NCBI RefSeq assembly: GCF_001422725.1
Contig: NZ_LMMA01000001.1
Coordinates: 62,001-126,000 of the forward strand
DNA length: 64,000 nucleotides
From: Flavobacterium sp. Leaf82
GTDB taxonomy: Bacteria; Bacteroidota; Bacteroidia; Flavobacteriales; Flavobacteriaceae
Reading direction: 5' to 3'
Shown piece after piece: positions 26,263 through 34,674 of this stretch. Position numbers and translations under genes: made by a program. How positions within the stretch are numbered: the first letter of the stretch is position 1; the number at the start of each line of letters is the position of its first letter. The notes under the pieces were generated by a model. The model was not told the origin of the DNA. It did no database searches and saw only the letters and a list, made by a program, of their open reading frames with translations.

Positions 26263-27903
26263 TTAAACGAATTTCCTTATTTTATCTGTTCGTTTTGTGT
26301 GAACCCAATCTGGCCATGTAGCAGAATCTTCGGCATCATAAATTCTGATTTTTTGATTTTCATCTTCAATCAATAAATCATCAGATGTACAGCCCAAGAT
26401 AGCAGCAGCAGCGGCAAGACCGGAATACGTTGCTCCTGCAACGCCATGAGATAAGGTACAAGCTCCGCAAAGAAACAGATTTTCGATTTCGGTTTTGTTT
26501 TTATAGGAGAAAGGACCAACCTGGTTTAATGTTTTTTCGGTTCCGTAAACATTTCCTTTTGTCGAATTGATATAAAATTCATTGGTTTTTGGAGTTCCTA
26601 ATTCTGCCTGAATAATATGTTGTTTGGCATTTGGGATTATTTTTTCTAGATTGTTCATCAGTTTATCAATGATCTTTTCTTTGAATATTTTATATTCTTC
26701 ATTGTGATAATCGTCTAAACCATTAAAATCTTTGAGGTGATCGTAATTCACATACGTAACAATTTCGAAATTATGATAACGACCGTTAAAACTTGCAGGA
26801 TCTTTTAGGGTTGTACAACTAATAAATACTGAAGGAAATGAATCTCCAGAATCAATATTACTACTCATTAAATCTTCGAAATTAGCATCGTCGTTTTCAT
26901 CTTTCATCATCCAGAAATTTCCGGAATCGATATTATATAAGGTAACATCAATATCGAGTGTTAAAAATAGAATTAAGGAAGTAACGGAATATTTTGTCTT
27001 GTCGAGTTTCTTGAGAAGCGATTTACTTAAATGTTCTTTGTCGATTAAATTTAAATAGGTGATGGAAGGATCAGCGTTCGAAACAATATTTTTGGCTCGA
27101 ATTTCCTCTCCATTTTCAAGCCTGATGCCAACTGCTTTTTTATTTTCGATAATGATTTTACGAACGTTTTGTTTTACGCGTATTTCTCCGTTATGTCTTT
27201 TTACGCCGTTTGTCATGGCTTTTACGATTCCGCCGCCGCCACCCATTGGGTAAAATCCGCCCTCAAAATAATGACTCATTACAGCACAATGAACCGGAAA
27301 ACAAGCCCGAGCCGGAGGAAGTCCGTGATCGCCACACTGAATATTGAGAACTGCTTTTAGTTTAGGATCTTTAACGTGCCAGCCAATTACTTTTTTTAAA
27401 GGGAAAAGTGCAAATTTTCCGAAATGCTTGGTTCGGAATGGTACGGTAATATTCTGCCAGATTCCTTTTAGTTTCGGAATCAATTGCAATTCGTAACTCA
27501 CTTTTTCAATAAGAGAAAGATATTCGTGAATGTTTTTTTCTTCGTGCGGAAAATGGGCAGAAAGTTTTTGTTTCAAATTTTCAACACCAGCCGGAAGATC
27601 AAAAGTTTCATTTCCAATCAAACAATGTTCGTAGGCATTTTTGTTCATCCTGAAAAAAACCATGTCGTTTGCAATTCCTAAACCGCGATACAATTCGTTG
27701 GTAGATTGTCCTTCTTCAAGTTGTCCAACATAATGAACGCCGGGACTAAAACGCTGTCCTTGCAAAGTAAAACTATGACTCCAGCCTCCGGGAACATAAT
27801 GTTGTTCGAGTACCAAAACTTTTTGTCCGGCTCTTGCAAGACATATCGCAGTTGATAATCCTCCAACTCCGGAACCAATTATAATCGTGTCAAATTCCTG
27901 CAT
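26263..27903 (-). CDS. CrtI/phytoene-desaturase-like FAD oxidoreductase, second copy
   Basis: 546 residues. FAD-binding Rossmann motif IIIGSGVGGLSTAICLARAG then EQHYVPGGWSHSF, a GGGGGIVKAM segment typical of the CrtISO/retinol-saturase group, and a closing LFLCGACTLSHGVAGATYSG. Paralogue of 3508-5028. It begins the darA-darB transcription block after a 332-nt repeat-filled gap and may have its own promoter there. Function inferred: oxidation or double-bond isomerisation in the pigment pathway. Confidence 0.87.
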   Translation of the reverse strand: MQEFDTIIIGSGVGGLSTAICLARAGQKVLVLEQHYVPGGWSHSFTLQGQRFSPGVHYVGQLEEGQSTNELYRGLGIANDMVFFRMNKNAYEHCLIGNETFDLPAGVENLKQKLSAHFPHEEKNIHEYLSLIEKVSYELQLIPKLKGIWQNITVPFRTKHFGKFALFPLKKVIGWHVKDPKLKAVLNIQCGDHGLPPARACFPVHCAVMSHYFEGGFYPMGGGGGIVKAMTNGVKRHNGEIRVKQNVRKIIIENKKAVGIRLENGEEIRAKNIVSNADPSITYLNLIDKEHLSKSLLKKLDKTKYSVTSLILFLTLDIDVTLYNIDSGNFWMMKDENDDANFEDLMSSNIDSGDSFPSVFISCTTLKDPASFNGRYHNFEIVTYVNYDHLKDFNGLDDYHNEEYKIFKEKIIDKLMNNLEKIIPNAKQHIIQAELGTPKTNEFYINSTKGNVYGTEKTLNQVGPFSYKNKTEIENLFLCGACTLSHGVAGATYSGLAAAAAILGCTSDDLLIEDENQKIRIYDAEDSATWPDWVHTKRTDKIRKFV

Positions 27904-28065
27904 ACCGTACTTTAAGAATTGTAAAGTATAAAAGAACGACTTTTAATTAAATGATTTTTACTTTTTTGCCACGAATTCACGAATTATTTTTTCAAACAGA
28001 TTTAAAAAGATTTCAGCTGACAAGCACAGATTAAATTTAATGAGAATCTAAAATTGGCTTCGATT

Positions 28066-28214
28066 TTTAACCGCAAAGTCCGCAAAGTTTTTTATGCACA
28101 TCAGATTTTATAAAAACACAAAGTTCGCAAAGCTAAATCAATACAAAGCTTTGCGAGCTTTGCGGTTTCTAAACATAATATTAGATAAAAAACTTTGCGG
28201 ACTTTGCGGTTAAA
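28066..28214. repeat. Perfect 30-bp inverted-repeat hairpin element in a 332-nt gap
   Basis: Arms 28066-28095 and 28185-28214 are exact reverse complements over 30 bp (word ACCGCAAAGTCCGCAAAG). Inside, imperfect arms near 28115-28134 and 28146-28168 use the same CGCAAAG word, so the 149-bp element folds as nested stems. The gap 27904-28235 contains no gene; next to the element, 27962-27990 carries the GCCACGAATTCACGAATT word of the other repeat family. Looks like a dispersed REP/MITE-like element. Confidence 0.88.
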
Positions 28215-28235
28215 TTTACCCTTAATTATTTATTT

Positions 28236-29114
28236 TTATTTCAACTGATTCCAAAAATCAAAATAGTTAAACCATTGCAAAGGGTATTTTGCGAGCATAG
28301 ATTCTACGCTTTCGATATAGGCTTTTAGCAACCCTTTTTCGTCACGATGTTTTACTACGGCTTCACGCGCGTAAAGATGATAATGCAGGTTTGGCTCTTT
28401 CATTACATAGACAAAAACTACCGGAACTTTTAATCTTGAAGCGATCAAAAATGGTCCTGCAGGAAAGTTAGCTTCCTCGCCAAGAATCTTTTCAGAAAGT
28501 GATTTGGTACCTTCAAAATAACGATCTCCGGTAAAACAAACCAATTCGTTTTTAGAAAGCGCGGCATTGATTTCGAAAATATGAGAGAGATCTTCTCTGA
28601 TAATAATGAATTTAACGGTAGGTTTTTGGGTAACGCTTTCCAGATAATTTTTAATAGCAGAATGTTCAAGATCTGTAGTAACCAGATTAATTTGAAAATC
28701 GATGTCGATATCGCCCAGAAAATGTTCGGCGATTTCAAAATTTCCAATATGTGCGCTGATTAAAACGCCGCCTTTTTTTTCTGCCAAAAGGTTTTTCAGG
28801 ATTTCAATTCCGTCAAATTCATAGGTAAATTTGTTTCGCATTCCTGCCGAAATGGAAATTTTATCAATGATAGTCTGCCCAAAAGTGTAGTAACTTCTGA
28901 ATACCATTGTTTTAGATTTAAACCAGGAATATCCAAGCCTTTCTTTAAAATAATAAGAAATGGCTTTGTTGCTTTTCTTTAGAAATAGAAAATAGTATGA
29001 AGCAACAAAATAAAGTAAAACATAAGCAGCTTTAACACCCGCTTTTTTTATTAAAAAAACGAATATTTTATATCCTAAAACAGTGCCTTTTGATTTGCCA
29101 TCCCATTTGCTCAT
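28236..29114 (-). CDS. LpxL/HtrB-type lysophospholipid acyltransferase
   Basis: 292 residues. N-terminal TM helix (~residues 25-50), then the acyltransferase motif LISAHIGNFEIAEHF (HX4E), followed by FTGDRYFEG and FPAGPFLIASRLKVPVVFVY, the standard LpxL/LpxM set. It shares one base with the ACP gene upstream (TAATG), which fits an ACP-dependent acyl transfer. In aryl polyene clusters a similar acyltransferase is thought to place the polyene on a lipid or sugar; in a flexirubin cluster it is a candidate for the ester bond between polyene acid and dialkylresorcinol. Confidence 0.88.
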   Translation of the reverse strand: MSKWDGKSKGTVLGYKIFVFLIKKAGVKAAYVLLYFVASYYFLFLKKSNKAISYYFKERLGYSWFKSKTMVFRSYYTFGQTIIDKISISAGMRNKFTYEFDGIEILKNLLAEKKGGVLISAHIGNFEIAEHFLGDIDIDFQINLVTTDLEHSAIKNYLESVTQKPTVKFIIIREDLSHIFEINAALSKNELVCFTGDRYFEGTKSLSEKILGEEANFPAGPFLIASRLKVPVVFVYVMKEPNLHYHLYAREAVVKHRDEKGLLKAYIESVESMLAKYPLQWFNYFDFWNQLK

Positions 29115-29368
29115 TAAGCAGTTTTGGCTTTTAATTTGTTTTCGATAAGATCATAAAAACTTTGGAAAGAATCAATTCCGACGAAATCAACTTCTACCAG
29201 TTTTACACCAAAGTTGGCTTCGATTGAAACGACTAAATCAACATAGTCCAAACTATCTAACCCAAGTGTGTCTTTTAAATTAGCATCTGGCTCAATATCA
29301 TCATTATCTACTTCAAACTCATCAACCAAAAAACCATTAATTTTTGCTATAATCTCTTCTTTATTCAT
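29114..29368 (-). CDS. Acyl carrier protein
   Basis: 84 residues with the attachment site DTLGLDSLDYVDLVV (Ser in DSLD). It overlaps the KS gene upstream by 8 nt and the acyltransferase gene downstream by 1 nt, giving a compact KS-ACP-acyltransferase cassette. Acidic, with a C-terminal DSFQSFYDLIENKL helix as in dedicated secondary-metabolism ACPs. Second of two carrier proteins in the cluster. Confidence 0.93.
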   Translation of the reverse strand: MNKEEIIAKINGFLVDEFEVDNDDIEPDANLKDTLGLDSLDYVDLVVSIEANFGVKLVEVDFVGIDSFQSFYDLIENKLKAKTA

Positions 29369-30596
29369 CGTTCAATTTAAACTTTTTAACCACCAACGCA
29401 GAGTTGGTTCCTCCGAACCCGAAGGAATTGGACAAAAATATGTCAAATTTTTTGTTTAAAGTAGTTTTGACCAAATTTAATTTGGCAGCATCTTCATCAG
29501 GATTGTCCAAATTGATGTTTGGAGCGATGAAATCGTTCTGCATCATTAAGATAGAGTAGATTACTTCACTTGCTCCCGCCATCCAACATTCGTGTCCAGT
29601 CATTGATTTTGTTGAACTTACGTACGGATTTTTCTCACCAAAAACTTCAAAGATAGCTTTTGCTTCGTTGCCGTCTCCAACAGGAGTTGAGGTTGCGTGC
29701 GCATTTATATACTCAATATCTGTTGCTTTTAGTTGTGCATCATCAAGCGCTCGTTGCATGGCTATAGACGGGCCTTCGACATTAGGAGTTGAGATATGTC
29801 CTCCGTTTGATGAGAATCCGTAACCCACAACTTCGGCAATAATATTGGCGCCTCTTGCAATTGCAGATTCGTAACTTTCAAGAATTAAAGTAGCTCCGCC
29901 ACCGCTTGGAATTAATCCGTCGCGATCAGCATCAAAAGGGCGTGAAGCTTTTTCAGGTTCGTTCTCGCGGGCTGAAAAAACACCTAAACCATCAAAACTG
30001 CTCATGGCAAATTTGTTGATTTCCTGAGCTCCTCCGGTAATGATAATATCCTGAAAACCGCTTTTTATTAAAAAATAAGCTAAACCTATAGAATGTGAAC
30101 CGCTTGCACAAGCAGCACTTATGGTAAGATTGATGCCACGGAGTTTAAAAATCGTAGATAAATTCATCGTTACCGTAGAATTCATCGATTTAAAAATAGC
30201 GCCGGAACCTATTAATGCCGTGTCTTTTTTCTCACGAACAATATCTGTGGCGTCAATAATAGCTTTAGATACGCTATCATTTCCGTACATAATACCCACT
30301 TCGCGATTGTCAAAAAAAGCATCATCGATATTGGCATTTTTCAAAGCTTCGATCGTAGCCATATAAGCATACTCGGTTTCTTCACCAATGCTCATACGTT
30401 GTCTTCGGGTCAATAGGTTTTTTAAATCTGCTTTTGGGACCATTCCCGTAAGGGCAGATTGAAAACCAAATTCTTTTCTTTCAGAATCAAACTGAATACC
30501 AGATTTTCCGTTGTATAAAGATTCTTTTACTTCATCTAAAGAAGTTCCGATACAAGAATAAATTCCCATTCCAGTAATTACTACTCTCTTATTCAT
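29361..30596 (-). CDS. Beta-ketoacyl-ACP synthase (FabB/FabF type)
   Basis: 411 residues with the full catalytic set: Cys in ISAACASGSHS, His in NAHATSTPVGD and His in SMTGHECWMAGASE. The sequence keeps FDADRDGLIPSGGGATLILE of primary KAS enzymes and is the most FabB/F-like of the three complete KS. Coupled to the ACP gene by an 8-nt overlap. Likely role: initial or repeated elongation for the pigment chains. Confidence 0.92.
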   Translation of the reverse strand: MNKRVVITGMGIYSCIGTSLDEVKESLYNGKSGIQFDSERKEFGFQSALTGMVPKADLKNLLTRRQRMSIGEETEYAYMATIEALKNANIDDAFFDNREVGIMYGNDSVSKAIIDATDIVREKKDTALIGSGAIFKSMNSTVTMNLSTIFKLRGINLTISAACASGSHSIGLAYFLIKSGFQDIIITGGAQEINKFAMSSFDGLGVFSARENEPEKASRPFDADRDGLIPSGGGATLILESYESAIARGANIIAEVVGYGFSSNGGHISTPNVEGPSIAMQRALDDAQLKATDIEYINAHATSTPVGDGNEAKAIFEVFGEKNPYVSSTKSMTGHECWMAGASEVIYSILMMQNDFIAPNINLDNPDEDAAKLNLVKTTLNKKFDIFLSNSFGFGGTNSALVVKKFKLNDE

Positions 30597-30639
30597 CGTC
30601 TTTCAAAGTAATTTTTAGTCCGTTAAGTGTAATTTTTTT

Positions 30640-30978
30640 TTAATTCGGAGGAGTAATTTCCTCTTTTATTTCCTCAGCCAAAGGTACTAATTCATTCTTT
30701 TTTGGTGTCGCCCAATAAAAGTCCCAACTTTTATTTTTCTTCAAGCAAGCTAAAATAAAATCACCACTACCAATATCTTTCATATATAATTTTTCACATT
30801 CATCAGTTAAACGATCAAATTTATAATTTTCACTCTCTGTTGTTTTTCTCCAGGGATTTTCAAGAGAAACTTCTTCACCAGAAATCATTACGGTTTCAGG
30901 TTTAGTTAATCGTGTAATAATAAATAATAAAAGTAGAATTGATGAAAAAGTGATTATTAGATATCTAGCTATTTTCAT
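30640..30978 (-). CDS. Small membrane-anchored protein of unknown function
   Basis: 112 residues: one N-terminal TM helix (LIITFSSILLLLFIITRL), then a ~75-residue soluble domain with YKFDRLTDECEKLYMKDIG, two cysteines and a WDFYWATPKK stretch. It lies 43 nt before the KS gene and 35 nt after the SDR gene, on the same strand, so it is transcribed with them. No family was recognised. Confidence 0.7.
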   Translation of the reverse strand: MKIARYLIITFSSILLLLFIITRLTKPETVMISGEEVSLENPWRKTTESENYKFDRLTDECEKLYMKDIGSGDFILACLKKNKSWDFYWATPKKNELVPLAEEIKEEITPPN

Positions 30979-31013
30979 TTTTTTAATCTTAGTTTCTAAA
31001 TTAGCACAAAATA

Positions 31014-31745
31014 TTAAGAATAAATCCCTCCATTTATATTGATAATTTCTCCTGTAATGTAGCTTGCTTTTTTAGAAATCAAAAAGCTTACCAAATCTGC
31101 TACTTCTTCGGCTTCGCCAAAACGATTTACCGGAATTAGTTTTAATAATTCTTTCTCGTCAAGTTGGCTTGTCATATCCGTTCTTATAAAACCCGGAGCA
31201 ACAGCATTTACAGTAATATTTCGTTTGGCAACTTCTTGGGCTAATGCTTTTGTAGCTGCTACAATTGCCCCTTTTGCTGCCGAATAATTGGTTTGTCCGG
31301 CGGTTCCTTTTACTCCTGAAACCGAAACTATATTTACGATTCGACCGTATTTATTGCGTAACATTTTTTGAATTAAAAACTGTGTAACATTAAAAAAACC
31401 GTTAACGCTTGTATTCATAACTCCGTTCCAGTCCTGAGGAGTCATCCACATAAAAAGGCCATCTTTTGTAATTCCGGCGTTGTTTACAATTGCTTCTACA
31501 ATTGCTTCAGGATTAGCTTCCTGCCATTGTGTTAATGTTTTTTGTACTTCGTCAAAATTAGAAACATCAAAACCTAAGATTTCTCCGGTTGCGCCTAATT
31601 TTTGTATTTCCTGAAGTGTTTCTTCGGCAGCAGCTTTGTTCGACTGATAATTAATCAGAATATGGTAACTGGAATCAACAGCTAATTTTTTACAAATAGC
31701 ACTTCCAATTCCTCTTGAACCGCCTGTTACTAATACACATTTCAT
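31014..31745 (-). CDS. 3-oxoacyl-ACP reductase (FabG-type SDR)
   Basis: 243 residues. NADPH site TGGSRGIGSAICKKL, NNAG (VNNAGITKDG), catalytic Ser in VSVSGVKG, YxxxK in NYSAAKGA and the FIRTDM loop are all in place. Reduces the beta-keto group in the elongation cycle; the only ketoreductase seen in the window, so it must serve both polyene and resorcinol chains unless primary FabG helps. It is 33 nt downstream of the WG-repeat gene. Confidence 0.93.
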   Translation of the reverse strand: MKCVLVTGGSRGIGSAICKKLAVDSSYHILINYQSNKAAAEETLQEIQKLGATGEILGFDVSNFDEVQKTLTQWQEANPEAIVEAIVNNAGITKDGLFMWMTPQDWNGVMNTSVNGFFNVTQFLIQKMLRNKYGRIVNIVSVSGVKGTAGQTNYSAAKGAIVAATKALAQEVAKRNITVNAVAPGFIRTDMTSQLDEKELLKLIPVNRFGEAEEVADLVSFLISKKASYITGEIININGGIYS

Positions 31746-31778
31746 TTGTAGAATTTATTTTTTATTGGCTAATATATG

Positions 31779-33014
31779 TTATTTCTTCTTTTTAGCTGCA
31801 GGTTTCGTCGCTGGTTTTGCGTCTGACTTTGCTGCCGGTTTTGTTTCTGATTTTGGCTTTTCAGCAACGGTTTCAGTTGGACTGTTTTTTTCTTTTGTTT
31901 GCGAAAAAAGTTCCGCATTTTCAAACCATTGGTTCCCTAATACAGTTCCGTCCGGTCTAAGAAATCCCCATTTTCCTTCGTTTTTTACCCTTGCAAGACC
32001 ATCAATAAATCCTTTGTCCTGTTGTACAAAAAGAGCAATCACAAATCCGTTTGAAGTAATGGCGTATTGTGTTGGAATGATTAATTTTCCTGTTTCATTG
32101 ATAAATCCCCAGTTTTTTTCTTTTACCGGAGCGATTCCGTTTGAGCTAAAAACTTCTGCATCACTATACGTTGGCGGAATAATAAATTCAGCTTTTGGGT
32201 TAATATATCCCCATTTAGAACCTACACAAACCGGAGCTAAGTTTTTAGAGAATGCTTTTGCTTTATCATAAATAGGTAAAATGGTCCAGTTTCCTTTTAA
32301 GTCAATGAATCCAATTTTTCCGTTCTTTTTAGCATAAGTCAAATCCTGAGTATCAAAATCCCAGATTTTTTCAGCACCATCAACCACAATAAAATTTCCG
32401 GAACTTACGATTCCAAAAGTTTTATCTTTTCTTGCCCACGTTGTATTTTTAAAATAATTACCTATTTCATCATACGCAGGTTCTACGACTTCTTTACCGG
32501 CAGTATTTATAATTCCCCACTTTTTATTGTTTTCAACTCTTGCAAAACCATTTTCGAATGGTTTGATCTGATCGTATTTTGGTTCCAGAACTACAGTCAT
32601 TTTTGAGTTGATTAATCCCACTTTGTTTGCTTGTCTAAAAAAAGCAACACCGTTATTAAAATCAAATACTTTATCTGATGCCGGAGCTTTTTGAATTTCT
32701 CCTTTAGTATCAATATAAACCCAATCCTTATCTTTTTGTACGACTGCAATTCCGCTGTTAAAGTCTTTGGCATCCTTAAAAGTTGCCGGAATTACCCACG
32801 TTCCTTTTGTATCTATAAAACCCCATTTTCCATTGTCTTCAACAGCCGCTAAACCATCAGAAAAGCTTTTTGCAGATTTGTACTGAGGCTCAATTTTAAA
32901 GTTCCCGTCTTTGGATATATATCCAATTTTAGCGTTCTTTTTAACCAAAGCCAGCTCTTGACTATTAACAAATTGAATAAATAATACGAATAAAAAAATA
33001 AGTGGTTTTTTCAT
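31779..33014 (-). CDS. WG-repeat protein with signal peptide and Lys/Ala-rich tail
   Basis: 411 residues. A signal peptide (LIFLFVLFIQFVNSQ) is followed by about eight WG-type repeats of the form GKWGFIDTKGTWVIPATF and then a low-complexity tail rich in Lys, Ala and Pro from about residue 375. WG repeats form beta-propeller-like binding surfaces. It is located between tyrosine ammonia-lyase and the ketoreductase on the same strand. No enzyme motif is seen; a scaffold or periplasmic binding role is a guess. Confidence 0.85.
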   Translation of the reverse strand: MKKPLIFLFVLFIQFVNSQELALVKKNAKIGYISKDGNFKIEPQYKSAKSFSDGLAAVEDNGKWGFIDTKGTWVIPATFKDAKDFNSGIAVVQKDKDWVYIDTKGEIQKAPASDKVFDFNNGVAFFRQANKVGLINSKMTVVLEPKYDQIKPFENGFARVENNKKWGIINTAGKEVVEPAYDEIGNYFKNTTWARKDKTFGIVSSGNFIVVDGAEKIWDFDTQDLTYAKKNGKIGFIDLKGNWTILPIYDKAKAFSKNLAPVCVGSKWGYINPKAEFIIPPTYSDAEVFSSNGIAPVKEKNWGFINETGKLIIPTQYAITSNGFVIALFVQQDKGFIDGLARVKNEGKWGFLRPDGTVLGNQWFENAELFSQTKEKNSPTETVAEKPKSETKPAAKSDAKPATKPAAKKKK

Positions 33015-33052
33015 GATTTTAAAGGTTCAATATTAATAATGTAAAATAAAGT

Positions 33053-34573
33053 TTAACTGTTGATCAGATAATCTTTTACTTTTTGAACAAAAGGATACAT
33101 AACCTGATCTTCTTTAAATGTAGGAATTATATTTCGAATATCACTATACCATTTTTTAGTAACTGATGAAATTTGGTCTTTTTGTGCTAAATAATCAATT
33201 GCCTGAACAATTGTGATCATTTCGATCGCTAAAACTTCAAATGAGTTTTCGATTACTTTTGCTGTAATAACCGCTGCATTTGTCCCCATACTTACAATAT
33301 CCTGATTGTCGTTGTTGTTTGGGATACTGTGCACATACATTGGGTTAGACAACATTTGACTTTCGGCAGTTGTTGAGGTTGCAGTAAACTGAACACCCTG
33401 CATTCCGAAATTAAATCCTAATGTTCCTAAGTTTACGAATGGAGGAAGAATTTCGTTGATTTTTGAATTTAATAAATAATTCAACTGACGTTCTGCCAAC
33501 ATCGTTAATTTAGTAATAACAATTTTTAGTTTATCCATTTCAAGCGAAATATAATCGCCGTGGAAGTTTCCTCCGTGGTAAACATGTTTGTTTTTTACGT
33601 CTATAATTGGGTTGTCATTTGCCGAGTTAAATTCGTCTTCCAAAATAGAAGCCACATTCTTGATAGTTTCTAAAACCGGACCTAAAATTTGAGGTACGCA
33701 ACGTAACGAATAATATTCCTGAACTTTTTCCTTGAAGATTTCCTCCGTGTTTTCGCCAGAATATAAATGGTCTTCTCTTTTACGGATCAAAGTACTGTCA
33801 GAAAGATTTTGTCTCATTCTTGCAGCAACTTCCTGTTGTCCTTTATGACGTTTGGTTTGGTTTAATTCTTCAGAGAAATGATCGTCATATGCCTGAACCA
33901 ATTCGTTGATGGCGCAAGAACATTTTAAGGACCAGTCTAATAATTTATTTGCGTGATGCACATTTACAACTCCAATTCCGGTCATTACAGATGTACCGTT
34001 TATTAAAGCAAGACCTTCTCTAATTTCTACCTGAATAGGTTTTAAGCCTTCGATTTCGAAAACTTCCTGAGTTGGTCTTCTGTCTCCTTTATAAAAAACT
34101 TCGCCTTCGCCTATTAAAACTAATGCTAAGTGTGATAATTGTACTAAATCTCCGCTGGCACCAACACCACCATGTTCAAAGATAAGAGGTGTAATATCTC
34201 TGTTGATCAATTCTGCCATTAAATGAATTACTGACGGATGTACGCCGGAATTCCCTAATGATAAAGTATTTAATCGAGCCAAAATTGCTGCTTTTGCACA
34301 AACTGGGCTTAAAGGTTTCCCGGTTCCTGAAGAGTGGCTTCTAATTAAATTGTATTGTAACTGAATTTGATCAGACTCTTTAATTCGGTATTGCGCCATT
34401 GGCCCAAAACCAGTATTTACTCCGTATATTACTTTGTTTCCTGAAAATTCTTTCAAGAAATTGAAGCTTTCGTTTACTCGATTTAAAACAATATCGCTAA
34501 TGACAACTTTGTTATTTCCAAAAATAATGGACTCGAATTCTGCTAGACTTAAATATTCATTAATTGTATTCAT
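33053..34573 (-). CDS. tal: Tyrosine ammonia-lyase (MIO-type aromatic amino acid lyase)
   Basis: 506 residues of the HAL/PAL/TAL family. The Ala-Ser-Gly triad that becomes the MIO group is at residues 139-141 (GGVGASGDL), with NGTSVMTG and QYNLIRSHSSG nearby. From memory the sequence is nearly identical to the well-studied F. johnsoniae tyrosine ammonia-lyase, which is tyrosine-specific. It deaminates tyrosine to 4-coumarate, the aryl starter of flexirubin. No hutU/hutI genes are nearby, which argues against histidine use. A TACATTTG -7 element (34641-34648, minus) and a 26-bp dyad lie upstream. Confidence 0.92.
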   Translation of the reverse strand: MNTINEYLSLAEFESIIFGNNKVVISDIVLNRVNESFNFLKEFSGNKVIYGVNTGFGPMAQYRIKESDQIQLQYNLIRSHSSGTGKPLSPVCAKAAILARLNTLSLGNSGVHPSVIHLMAELINRDITPLIFEHGGVGASGDLVQLSHLALVLIGEGEVFYKGDRRPTQEVFEIEGLKPIQVEIREGLALINGTSVMTGIGVVNVHHANKLLDWSLKCSCAINELVQAYDDHFSEELNQTKRHKGQQEVAARMRQNLSDSTLIRKREDHLYSGENTEEIFKEKVQEYYSLRCVPQILGPVLETIKNVASILEDEFNSANDNPIIDVKNKHVYHGGNFHGDYISLEMDKLKIVITKLTMLAERQLNYLLNSKINEILPPFVNLGTLGFNFGMQGVQFTATSTTAESQMLSNPMYVHSIPNNNDNQDIVSMGTNAAVITAKVIENSFEVLAIEMITIVQAIDYLAQKDQISSVTKKWYSDIRNIIPTFKEDQVMYPFVQKVKDYLINS

Positions 34574-34609
34574 TAAACTGGTTTTGATTGTGCTAATTTA
34601 ATTTTATTT

Positions 34610-34648
34610 ATCAAAATAAATGTAGTTATTTTGATGATGGCAAATGTA
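34610..34648. promoter_or_regulatory. Divergent promoter region with 26-bp perfect dyad
   Basis: Between the divergent lyase and halogenase-like genes: ATCAAAATAA (34610-34619), spacer ATGTAG, TTATTTTGAT (34626-34635), an exact inverted repeat. The minus-strand -7 element TACATTTG at 34641-34648 places the lyase start site next to or inside the dyad. The plus-strand TTATTTTG inside the dyad is one base off the -7 consensus for the halogenase gene. This could be the operator that controls both genes together. Confidence 0.6.
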
Positions 34649-34674
34649 GGCTAATAATTGATAATATTTTTAAT

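Noticed and set aside
31765..32271. 168-residue plus-strand frame over the WG-repeat gene
   Set aside because: It is the antisense of the Lys/Ala-rich tail and repeats of the WG protein; repetitive Phe/Ala/Gly composition is a shadow effect.
33053..34573. Histidine ammonia-lyase (histidine degradation) reading of the lyase
   Set aside because: No hut genes nearby; sequence matches the remembered tyrosine-specific enzyme and the pigment context explains it.
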